Shown piece by piece: positions 43,508-51,859 of a stretch of 64,000 nucleotides of DNA. A program made the translations under genes and the position numbers. Where the stretch lies: positions 1 to 64,000 of the forward strand of contig JAZDFC010000083.1 of the NCBI GenBank assembly GCA_043808235.1, given 5' to 3'. How positions within the stretch are numbered: position 1 is the stretch's first letter; every line of letters starts with the position of its first letter. The notes under the pieces were generated by a model. That model did not search any database, had not been told where the DNA came from, and saw only the letters and a list, made by a program, of their open reading frames with translations. This DNA is from JAZDFC01 sp043808235 (lineage in GTDB: Bacteria > Bacteroidota > Ignavibacteria > Ignavibacteriales > Melioribacteraceae).

Positions 43508-45880
43508 CTATTCAATAAGAATCATCTTTTTTGTTTCAACAAAATTGCATGCAATGAACTGATAAAAATAAACCCCGCATGAAAGTTTCGATGCATCAAA
43601 TTGGACTTTGTAACTGCCCCGGTTGTGTTCCTTATCGACTAAAACCATAATTTCATTTCCTAAAATATCATATACAACCAATTTCACATGGCCCGGTTTC
43701 GGAATAGTATATACTATTATCGTAGTAGGATTAAATGGATTTGGATAGTTTTGATACAACCAAAAATCCTTTAGAATGGTGGAGTTGTTGTAGAAATTAT
43801 CTTTTATGTCGGATATACTGCTTAAATCTACACCTTCCCAATACTCGCAATTATTTATTGTTCCGTTATTGTTGTTTGGGGTCAAATCAATAAGAGTCGA
43901 TCCATTGCCCTCATTCATGTTATAATAAAGCGATAAACCTGCGGCATTGGGGTCGGGGGAGAGGTTCAAATATTCAAGTATTTGCTCGCCCGATTTCGCA
44001 ATACTCCAAATTCTGAATTCATCAAGCAATCCGTTAAACGGCATTTGCTTTTCCGTTTCGTTCCCTAGTAAGAGCGGATTATGCGTATTATCCTTGATTG
44101 GTATATCAAAAGAGTTGCCTATGGAGTAACTGATTTCTTGTTCGATCCCATTAATAAAGATGCTTATTCTATTTTCGGCGTAATTAAATGATACAGCGAT
44201 TTGTTGCCATATACTTTGCGCAACGCTGTTGGCGGGCGTTTGAACAACTACAACCTGGTCTGATAAATCAACATATTCAGCAACAATTGCCGATTTATTT
44301 ACACCGCCAATACCAAGTCTTGGGATATAGATTTTCAAATTCTCTTTATCAACTAATGTTGCGCCGCGTAGACTAAGTGAATTGGTATTTTGATATATGA
44401 AAACTTCAATTGTAAAATTATCCGTCAAATTTAATTTATCTGTTGCTTCAGCTTGAACACAGCTTTCTGCGCTTAAATATTTTATTGATGATTCCCCGTT
44501 GAAAATATGGATCATATCCTCTTGGACGATTTTTCTTTTACCTGCCGGACTGGTTATTGCTAGCGATACAGTTGCATATCCCGGCTCGGTAAAAGTCCAT
44601 TGAGGATTTTGAATATGGGAATCAGTTACGCCGTCGTTATCAAAATCCCATTCCCATGAAGTAATTGGAGCTGTCGATTCAGAGTTATCTGTAAAACTGA
44701 CCTCAAAGGGAATGTTGCCTGTTTTTAAATTAGAATCAAAATCCGCATTAATATAATTTAGCTTATTCTCCCACCAACGCAGTTCGGGCAATGATTGATC
44801 GTAAATCGCGCCTAGAATATCAATGTCCGAATCGCTATCAATGTCTGTGAGAAACATGTGAAGAAATTCATTCCCGTTATCACAGAAAATATGTTGAGTA
44901 AAATTTTGATTACCGTCATTTTCGAATACCGAACCCAATCCGGCAATCCATGCCGTGGCAATAATATCCCAATCGTTGTCTTCGTCAATGTCCGTAATAA
45001 CCATTCCGAAAGCGCCGTCATAATTATCCTTAACAACATGTTTAGTGAAATTCTGCGCCCCGTCGTTTTCAAACCAGGCTACCTCATTTACTTGAACCGT
45101 TGTTGCAACGAGATCGACAAACCCGTCTTTGTTTATATCCTCGGCAAGCACTTCATTTATCCAGCCCCAATTGTCAATAATTACATGCTCGGTGAAATTC
45201 TCGTTACCGTCATTCTCAAACCAAATAACATCGCCCGCTTTTCCGCCGGCAAAAATATCCAGGTCTCCATCCTGATCGATATCGTAAGCAGATGCTCTGC
45301 GTACCCAGTACCAGTTTTCTTTTAAAATATGTTCCGTAAAATTTTGATTGCTGTCGTTTTCGAACCAGCTGATTTTATCGCCCGGTTCAGTGCAAGTAGC
45401 TATAAAATCGGTGAAGCCGTCTTCGTTAATATCAAAGTCGACACCTCTACGATGATCTCTTGCAAAAACAAACCCGGGAGTTGTACAATTTTCAATTATA
45501 ATATGCTCGGTGAAATTACCGTGCCCATCATTTTCGAACCATGATATTTTGTTATCGGCTTGTGCAGTAGCGATTACGTCTATATCGTCATCGTTGTCGA
45601 TATAAGCAACATCAACAACAGCAGCCTCATGAAAATTATCTACTATTCGGTGTTCGGTAAAATTCTGACTGCCGTCGTTTTCAAGCCAGGATATATAACC
45701 GTTGTCAAAACTTGTAGCTACGACATCCAGATCGCCGTCGCCGTCGAAATCTGCCGAAGCGATTGTGCATGCGCCACCAAAATTATCTTGAATAACATGC
45801 TCAATAAATTGAGATGCCTGCTGAGCCTTTAAGACTGAGCAAAGATTAAGTAATGCAATTAAGAGAAATGAAGTTTTCAT
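43508..45880 (-). CDS. FG-GAP, PKD and LamG domain protein with T9SS sorting domain
   Basis: A secreted protein of about 790 residues (start taken at the ATG at 45880; a TTG lies four codons earlier). Signal peptide; seven FG-GAP-type repeats to about residue 370 (SADFDGDGDLDVVAT, YIDNDDDIDVIAT, DIDQDGDLDIFAGG, with ISWFENDG strands); a PKD domain about 380-460 (SWEWDFDNDGVTDSHIQNPQWTF); a concanavalin-like LamG domain about 470-680 (FNGLLDEFRIWSIAKS); and a T9SS domain from about 712 (LYQNYPNPFNPTTIIVYTI). PKD and LamG modules commonly bind carbohydrate or other surface ligands. The repeats match those of the convergent neighbour. Confidence 0.88.
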   Translation of the reverse strand: MKTSFLLIALLNLCSVLKAQQASQFIEHVIQDNFGGACTIASADFDGDGDLDVVATSFDNGYISWLENDGSQNFTEHRIVDNFHEAAVVDVAYIDNDDDIDVIATAQADNKISWFENDGHGNFTEHIIIENCTTPGFVFARDHRRGVDFDINEDGFTDFIATCTEPGDKISWFENDSNQNFTEHILKENWYWVRRASAYDIDQDGDLDIFAGGKAGDVIWFENDGNENFTEHVIIDNWGWINEVLAEDINKDGFVDLVATTVQVNEVAWFENDGAQNFTKHVVKDNYDGAFGMVITDIDEDNDWDIIATAWIAGLGSVFENDGNQNFTQHIFCDNGNEFLHMFLTDIDSDSDIDILGAIYDQSLPELRWWENKLNYINADFDSNLKTGNIPFEVSFTDNSESTAPITSWEWDFDNDGVTDSHIQNPQWTFTEPGYATVSLAITSPAGKRKIVQEDMIHIFNGESSIKYLSAESCVQAEATDKLNLTDNFTIEVFIYQNTNSLSLRGATLVDKENLKIYIPRLGIGGVNKSAIVAEYVDLSDQVVVVQTPANSVAQSIWQQIAVSFNYAENRISIFINGIEQEISYSIGNSFDIPIKDNTHNPLLLGNETEKQMPFNGLLDEFRIWSIAKSGEQILEYLNLSPDPNAAGLSLYYNMNEGNGSTLIDLTPNNNNGTINNCEYWEGVDLSSISDIKDNFYNNSTILKDFWLYQNYPNPFNPTTIIVYTIPKPGHVKLVVYDILGNEIMVLVDKEHNRGSYKVQFDASKLSCGVYFYQFIACNFVETKKMILIE

Positions 45881-45975
45881 TTTTGTGCTCAAATATGTTT
45901 TATAAATTGTTTTTAGAGTTTATGCAGAAGTTATAAATGGTATTGTTATATAAAAATTAAATTGCGAAAAGATTT

Positions 45976-47847
45976 TCAGCGAACAGTGAATGATAAAATT
46001 TTATTACTTAGAACAGTCGGAATTAAGATCAATTTTTTAGTGGGTATGTATTCAAAATTTGCTATTGATTGCTGAGGTGTCTTTGAGTTAATCAACAATT
46101 GCTTTTCACCGTCGCCGGAGATTTTATATAAAAAACCGTTGTAATCGGAAATCAGGAAATTGTTTTCATCTAATTTTTTTATTCCGTCGATATTGCTTCC
46201 CGCATCCAATTCAACAAATGTTGATATGCCTTTACTATTTATATTAATCCTTTTTACAGTTCCATCAATTCCAACGCCGACAAATAAATATTCGTCGTCA
46301 TATAATAATCCGTTTGGGTTTCCAATTTCTTTGCTACTCAACCAATTTTCTAGCTTGCCTTCCGAGAATTTGTATATTGAATTACTTCTTGAATCCGAAA
46401 TATAAAATGTTCCTTTCTTGTCGGTAACAATATCGTTCGGATAAATTAATCCATGCAAAGGTATTTTTTCTTTCAACTCACCGCTGTGAATATCAACAAT
46501 GTTTAGATTTCTTCTATCAAGTATATAAAGTCTGTCTTCGGAAATACATATTCCGGTCGGCATGTTTAATCCGGTAATCCACTCCTTCTCGATGATCTTT
46601 CCTTCCAATGAAATTTTTGATATATACTCTTTTCCTTCATTGAAGAAACATGACACATAACAGAGGTTGTTTGCTTTATCGAAGACTATTGATTCTGGTG
46701 AAGTAAGAGCTCCCTTAATAATCCAGCCAGGAGAAAGAACCTCATCCACATATATAGCATTTGCATCACGGAACATAAAACCCCAACCGCCAAATGTTTC
46801 CGCAACAAGAATCATTAATTCATTTTTGCCTTTTTTCACCGGGAAAAACAAATGATCAAAATAACCGATTATACCAAGGAATGATTTATCTCTTGACTGA
46901 TAAGCTGAATTGCCGAAAAAGACAGGAGTACCATTTAAAAATATTGTAGCATAATCGCTATATCCGAAATTTAAAAGTAGTGTCGTATCTCTATCTGATT
47001 CAAATATCGTACGTGCGTAAATACAGTCACCCAGTCGATACTGCCTCGCATAATATCTCGAAATATCGACAAGACCTGTTTCATCACTTTTTACAGGCTG
47101 CCATTTGAAACTGCTAATTATGTCTTGTGTAGGGTAATTTTCGAGATCGCAGTTTATAGTTGCTAAAGGATCCGATATTTCCCAGTCTTTAATAATTCCT
47201 ATCATTTTTATTATTTTCGGTGCAGATTCAAAATTAAGTTCGTTTGTTGCTCGAAAAGTGAAATTCGAAAAATAAGCAGAACCATCCGCAGGACCGTTTA
47301 AACCTAACATACCTTTTGAAAACCCATGTTTTAATTCGGAAATATTGAGTACCGCATTCTCCATATCATTTAAATAAACTTTGGCCTGAGTTCCGGATAT
47401 TTCTATTTTCAAATGATTCCAAGTATCTGTGGGAATTTTAGCAGGCGATGTGATTCCAGATCCGCTGTAAAACTGCCAGCTATCCACACCGTTAAAAACT
47501 GCGAGATACTGAATTGCATCATCGTAAAAGATAGAACGATGCGGGCGGATATATAATCTTTCATAGTCCTGCATATTTTGCATTCTGAAAAGAACACCGA
47601 AATATGATTTCTTGCCGGATACGGCAGCGATGTCCACTTCAATAATTCCGTTCTGAAATTCAACATCATTCAATGTCGCAATTCCACACAGACTTTTTCT
47701 TCCGAGAAATTCAACTACTTCACCGTTAACGATATTCCATCTGCCCGAATCAAAGCCGATTAAATTATCCTGACCAAAAAATATGGATGTGGCAGTAAGT
47801 AATATAACTGCTGTGATTAATAGTATGCTTTGTATTTTGTTTTTCAT
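45976..47847 (-). CDS. Secreted DUF1080-like plus NHL/SMP-30-like propeller protein
   Basis: A 623-residue exported protein. Signal peptide to about 25. Residues 35-205 form a concanavalin-like domain of the DUF1080 group (WNIVNGEVVEFLGRKSLCGIA, YFGVLFRM, WNHLKIEISGTQAKVYLND). Residues about 215-375 are a beta-sandwich with ARTIFESDRDTTLLLNFGYSDYATIFLNG. Residues 385-620 are an NHL/SMP-30-like propeller (LTSPESIVFDKANNLCYVS, GLNMPTGICISEDRLYIL, IYPNDIVTDKKGTFYISDS, IGNPNGLLYDDEYLFVG). Sugar or lactone binding is possible but no active-site residues are identified. AGAGGAAAGC precedes the ATG. Confidence 0.82.
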   Translation of the reverse strand: MKNKIQSILLITAVILLTATSIFFGQDNLIGFDSGRWNIVNGEVVEFLGRKSLCGIATLNDVEFQNGIIEVDIAAVSGKKSYFGVLFRMQNMQDYERLYIRPHRSIFYDDAIQYLAVFNGVDSWQFYSGSGITSPAKIPTDTWNHLKIEISGTQAKVYLNDMENAVLNISELKHGFSKGMLGLNGPADGSAYFSNFTFRATNELNFESAPKIIKMIGIIKDWEISDPLATINCDLENYPTQDIISSFKWQPVKSDETGLVDISRYYARQYRLGDCIYARTIFESDRDTTLLLNFGYSDYATIFLNGTPVFFGNSAYQSRDKSFLGIIGYFDHLFFPVKKGKNELMILVAETFGGWGFMFRDANAIYVDEVLSPGWIIKGALTSPESIVFDKANNLCYVSCFFNEGKEYISKISLEGKIIEKEWITGLNMPTGICISEDRLYILDRRNLNIVDIHSGELKEKIPLHGLIYPNDIVTDKKGTFYISDSRSNSIYKFSEGKLENWLSSKEIGNPNGLLYDDEYLFVGVGIDGTVKRININSKGISTFVELDAGSNIDGIKKLDENNFLISDYNGFLYKISGDGEKQLLINSKTPQQSIANFEYIPTKKLILIPTVLSNKILSFTVR

Positions 47848-48478
47848 GCTTTCCTCTTATCTTTTTAGATAATTTTTTTCAGAGACGGTGATATTAAATG
47901 TTGTAAAAGTAAAACTAAAGTGCGGAGTAATGTTTGAGAGAATAGAAAAATTTGTTTCAGAATTTAATGTGCATTGAAATTATTTGGATATAATATATTT
48001 GGGAAAGAGAAATTACATCTCTACCTTTGTTCAGCACTCCTCAATTTGTTTAATTGCGCAACGGGGTTTTTGCTCTAAGGGTTTTTCACGATTTCCAGCT
48101 CACTCCCTGTTCGTGCAGGTCACCGGGTTTATTGCCCGCCCAAGAGGAATAGAAATTCACAAATTTCTATATACTATAAAATGGTTTGCCTTATTTGCTC
48201 GATCAGCCGAAGCCTCACCTACAATCGTTGCTCATTTGAGAGCCTGCAAATCAGGATTAATTCAGAAAAACAATCCAAAGCGCTTGTCGCGACTAATAGA
48301 GCGCGGCCACTTCGGGAAATACACAAAACCTATTAAACCGTGTGAATAATGTTTCTTAGGCAACTTCCTGTTTTTTCTTGAAAGTGATGTGATTCTCTCT
48401 TATTGAAACAGTAACTCTAAAAAGATAAAGGCACAAATCAAAATGATAAAACTATTTTTGGTTTTGTTCGCTATCGAT
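47848..48478. other. Intergenic stretch, 631 nt, with no convincing gene
   Basis: This gap has a GC-richer core (48060-48340) with a 121-codon frame at 47984-48349 on the plus strand, which lacks a ribosome binding site, has no recognisable homology and an odd composition; I do not call it. At 48149-48170, ATAGAAATT pairs with AATTTCTAT around CACA (9-bp stem). At 48443-48496 a 17-codon plus-strand frame, MIKLFLVLFAIDSFFIV, resembles the start of a signal peptide and may be a cut-off gene. No RNA gene is recognisable. Confidence 0.4.
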
Positions 48479-49339
48479 TCATTTTTTATTGTTTGATTTT
48501 AACTCTTCAATAATTGATGTACTAACCCACCACATAATTCCTCTTTGGGCTTGATAAAACAATAGCTTGCCGTCTGGGGTAATTTTTGCCAAAGACGCAC
48601 CTTCTTGTTTAATATAATTCCCCATGTTAATAGGTGGTGTCCATGAATCATCTTTTCTTCTAAATGAGATGAAAAGGGCACAGTTATTAATCATCTTTCT
48701 TGTTTCTGAATCAAAGATAAGATAGCTTTCATCGGGTGCTATGCAAGGATGCAAGTCTTTTTGAGATGCATCGAAAACCGGTTCCGGAATAACTTCTTCT
48801 TTCTGATACTTTCCGTTTTTAAATTTTGAATTTACTATATAGCCATTTTTAGCATCATCAACGTTTGTATAATATATAGTCCCATCGAACGTGGAAGTGA
48901 CATACATCCCGCCAAAACCCGGATTTGCGGGCTCAGTCCAATTAATTTCTTTTCTCTCAGCAATCCAAATTTGCGAAATTGTATTCTTCGAACCCGGTGG
49001 CAATTGTCGGGTTATTGAGTTAAAAAATATTTTTCCACCATCAGGCGAAATATTCATTTCGAAATCTGCATATTTCCCATAATCGATCATTGTATTCAAG
49101 GGTTCAGTCCATTTCCCATCCTCAAGTTTCGAATACCAAATACCTTTTTCAGCATAGTAACATTCTGTTCCATTATTAAAAAAATAATAGAATTTTTCTT
49201 CTGGAAATATTTCTGGATTTCCACCCAGGAGTTTCATTCCAAAGTAAGGATTGTTTAATTGATTATCCTGTGTAAAGATAATATCCGAAATATATATTAG
49301 TATAAATAGTCCGGCTAATATTTTTGCTATCAATTTCAA
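48479..49339 (-). CDS. PD40 propeller family protein (divergent member)
   Basis: An exported protein of about 287 residues. The start is the TTG at 49339, because GGGAGG lies five nt before it and the signal peptide (LKLIAKILAGLFILIYI) then begins at once; the ATG at 49375 would put the ribosome binding site inside the gene. The mature part has NPYFGMKLLGGNPEIF, blades with WSKLEDGKWTEPLN-like strands, ISPDGGKIFFNS, CIAPDESYLIFDSE and ITPDGKLLFYQA, and ends MWWVSTSIIEELKS. This is the same family as the tandem array but lacks the FAPGIIS half of the signature. It follows the FtsX-type permease by 90 nt. Confidence 0.82.
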   Translation of the reverse strand: MKLIAKILAGLFILIYISDIIFTQDNQLNNPYFGMKLLGGNPEIFPEEKFYYFFNNGTECYYAEKGIWYSKLEDGKWTEPLNTMIDYGKYADFEMNISPDGGKIFFNSITRQLPPGSKNTISQIWIAERKEINWTEPANPGFGGMYVTSTFDGTIYYTNVDDAKNGYIVNSKFKNGKYQKEEVIPEPVFDASQKDLHPCIAPDESYLIFDSETRKMINNCALFISFRRKDDSWTPPINMGNYIKQEGASLAKITPDGKLLFYQAQRGIMWWVSTSIIEELKSNNKK

Positions 49340-49429
49340 TTGTTCCTCCCTTAAGGTGAGTTTTGTGTTTTCCAATTATTCTCACAATTCAAAGTTTCTG
49401 TAAATACACTCATTTCAAATTAAAAAACT

Positions 49430-51838
49430 CTATTCATAGTGAAGACTATTCACAGGATTTGTAAACGCAGCTTTGTACGCATGATAAACTATTGTAAGGC
49501 AGGTCAATAATAAAATTAAAAGTGTGGCAAAAGTAAACGGTAGAATACCGATATCCGAGCGATAAGCAAATTGCGTTAGCCATTGAGCCACAAGATAATA
49601 AGCAATAGGCCATGCGATAAGATTAGCAAATACCGACCATCTGATGAAATCGCCTGTCAACATTAATACAATACGGTTTATTGAAGCACCCATAACTTTT
49701 CTGATTGCAATTTCTTTAGTTCGTTTTTCGACGACAAAAGAAGCCATGCCCAACAATCCCAGGCATGCTACAAAAATCATAAATCCTGTAAATAGAACAA
49801 ACACCTTTCCGGTACGTTTTTCATTTTGATACTGTGCATTATAAATTGAATCCAGAAACGAGTACTCGAATGGAGTGCCGGGTACTATTTTTTCCCAAGT
49901 ATCACTTATATATTTTATTGTTTCTACTATATTTCCGGTTTGTACTCGAATAGACAAGTATGATTCCGACCAGGGTATTGTCCCGTTCAACTTAACGATA
50001 ACCATTGGTTTTACTAGTTCGTGTAGCGATTCATAATGAAAGTCTTTTACAATGCCGATTATTCGAAAAGGTTCTTGCCCTTCACTACCGGCCCAAATCA
50101 TCATTCTTTTGTCAAGTAGATTGTTAACATTTAAAAGCTTCACCATACTTTCGTTGAGAATAACAGCTTGTCCGTCTGAGGAGATATTATCTTCGAAATA
50201 GCGACCTTCACTAATTTCCATTTGCATAGTCGTCAGAAAGTCGGCATCTGCAATATATAAATTAGTACCATGGGAAGAATTTGAACCTTCAAGCCCCATG
50301 CCTATATTGTCGAATGATTCACCTGGAACGCTTGATGAAGCTGTCGCTGATAAAACTGATGAATTGTGTAGAAGTTCCTCTTTTATGATAGGCAGTTTTG
50401 GTGTCAAGTTCCCGTAAGTGTTTATTACCACAACATGTTCCTCATTGTAACCAAGATCTCTATCCTGGATAAAATTCATTTGCTTTTGAACAACCAAAGT
50501 CATAATCAATAAGATTATGGAAATAACAAATTGAACCAGTACTAAACCGTTCCGTAAGGCAGAGCCCTTCACATTTTGATTAATTTTCCCTGTTACAATA
50601 TTAGCTGGTTTGAATGAAGACAGGACAAATGCCGGATATATTCCTGCTATGATACCAATAATTATAGCAAGTACAATCATTGGTAAAAGTAAAAAGGGAT
50701 TGTCCAAATAAGGAATAGTTAACCATGGTTTTCCTACGAGATTTCGAAAAGATGAAATGAATATATGTAGGAAACCTAAAGCAAGCACAAAGGACATTAA
50801 ACTCATAATTATGGACTCAGCTAAAAACTGCCTGATTAATGGCATGCGGGTGGACCCCATCGTTTTGCGAATGCCTATTTCTCTCGCACGCTCAGTGGAG
50901 CGCGCAGTAGAAAGATTTATGTAATTAATTATCGCGATCAATAAAATAAAAGCCGCGATGATAGTGAAGAATTTGACATAAGTACCATTACCGTTTGCTT
51001 CAAATTCCCACAATAGATCTGAATTGAGATGTATATCCGTAAGAGGCTGCAAAAGAAATTTTGTGTAATCTCCTTTAGCAATAACCGATTCATACTTTTC
51101 AGATGAGTCGAACATATTGTTTTTAACTATCTGCTTTAGCTTTACTTCCAGCTCCTTTGCAGTACAGCCTTCTTTAAGTAAAATGTACGTTTTAAAAACA
51201 TTTAATCCCCATGCAGGTTTTTGGTATCGTTCAAAAGAGGCGAACGACATAAGTACATCGGCATGAAAATGCGATTGATTCGGCATATCTTTAAATACAC
51301 CTGAAATTGCATAATCTTTATTAAAAATTGTTAATACCTTGCCCACCGGATTCAAGTTGCCGAAATATTTTTTTGCTGTTTTTTGCGAAATGGCCACAGT
51401 ATTAGGTTTGGACAGAACATTAGCCGGATCTCCAGTTATAAGCGGAAATGAAAAAAAACGGAAAAAAGACTCATCGGCAATTCCCAATCCATGTTCGTTG
51501 AATTGTCGATCTTTAATCGCTACTATATTTTCGCCCAAGTAAATTCGTAAGCGTGTAACAAGTTCGACTTCCGGGCATTCTTCTTTAACTTTGGTGGCGA
51601 ATATCCCAGGTGTCTGGGTTTGCTCTAAATGACGATCGCCATAATGAAAAACCTGGTATGTACGATAAATGCGATCGGCATTTTTATGAAAACAATCATA
51701 ATTTATTTCATCGCGAATCCACATTGAAATAAAGATAGCTCCCGCTATACCGATTGCCAACCCGAATATGTTTATGAGCGAATAAATTTTTTGACGCTTC
51801 ATTTTTCTAATTACAATTCGCAGGTAATTTTTAAGCAT
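49430..51838 (-). CDS. MacB/FtsX-type ABC transporter permease
   Basis: An 802-residue inner-membrane protein with two FtsX halves. A first TM helix (NIFGLAIGIAGAIFISMWI) precedes a periplasmic MacB_PCD domain (about 45-285), then three TM helices (with RAREIGIRKTMGSTR at the coupling helix), a fourth at about 425-450, a second periplasmic domain to about 665, and three more helices with the second coupling motif RTKEIAIRKVMGAS. This eight-TM layout is common in Bacteroidota and serves lipoprotein, peptide or macrolide export and mechanotransmission. The ATG at 51838 is preferred (GGAG, seven nt spacing). No ATPase subunit is encoded nearby, so it must be supplied elsewhere. Confidence 0.88.
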   Translation of the reverse strand: MLKNYLRIVIRKMKRQKIYSLINIFGLAIGIAGAIFISMWIRDEINYDCFHKNADRIYRTYQVFHYGDRHLEQTQTPGIFATKVKEECPEVELVTRLRIYLGENIVAIKDRQFNEHGLGIADESFFRFFSFPLITGDPANVLSKPNTVAISQKTAKKYFGNLNPVGKVLTIFNKDYAISGVFKDMPNQSHFHADVLMSFASFERYQKPAWGLNVFKTYILLKEGCTAKELEVKLKQIVKNNMFDSSEKYESVIAKGDYTKFLLQPLTDIHLNSDLLWEFEANGNGTYVKFFTIIAAFILLIAIINYINLSTARSTERAREIGIRKTMGSTRMPLIRQFLAESIIMSLMSFVLALGFLHIFISSFRNLVGKPWLTIPYLDNPFLLLPMIVLAIIIGIIAGIYPAFVLSSFKPANIVTGKINQNVKGSALRNGLVLVQFVISIILLIMTLVVQKQMNFIQDRDLGYNEEHVVVINTYGNLTPKLPIIKEELLHNSSVLSATASSSVPGESFDNIGMGLEGSNSSHGTNLYIADADFLTTMQMEISEGRYFEDNISSDGQAVILNESMVKLLNVNNLLDKRMMIWAGSEGQEPFRIIGIVKDFHYESLHELVKPMVIVKLNGTIPWSESYLSIRVQTGNIVETIKYISDTWEKIVPGTPFEYSFLDSIYNAQYQNEKRTGKVFVLFTGFMIFVACLGLLGMASFVVEKRTKEIAIRKVMGASINRIVLMLTGDFIRWSVFANLIAWPIAYYLVAQWLTQFAYRSDIGILPFTFATLLILLLTCLTIVYHAYKAAFTNPVNSLHYE

Positions 51839-51859
51839 AGTTTGCTCCATCTGTAAATG

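Noticed and set aside
44858..45325. 155-codon frame antisense to the FG-GAP/PKD gene, and similar antisense frames at 45329-45832
   Set aside because: They mirror the tandem FG-GAP repeats of the real gene on the other strand; the repeating pattern of their residues comes from the repeat codons.
47984..48349. 121-codon plus-strand frame in the 631-nt gap
   Set aside because: No ribosome binding site, no domain, odd residue use and opposite orientation to the genes on either side; treated as unexplained sequence, not a gene.
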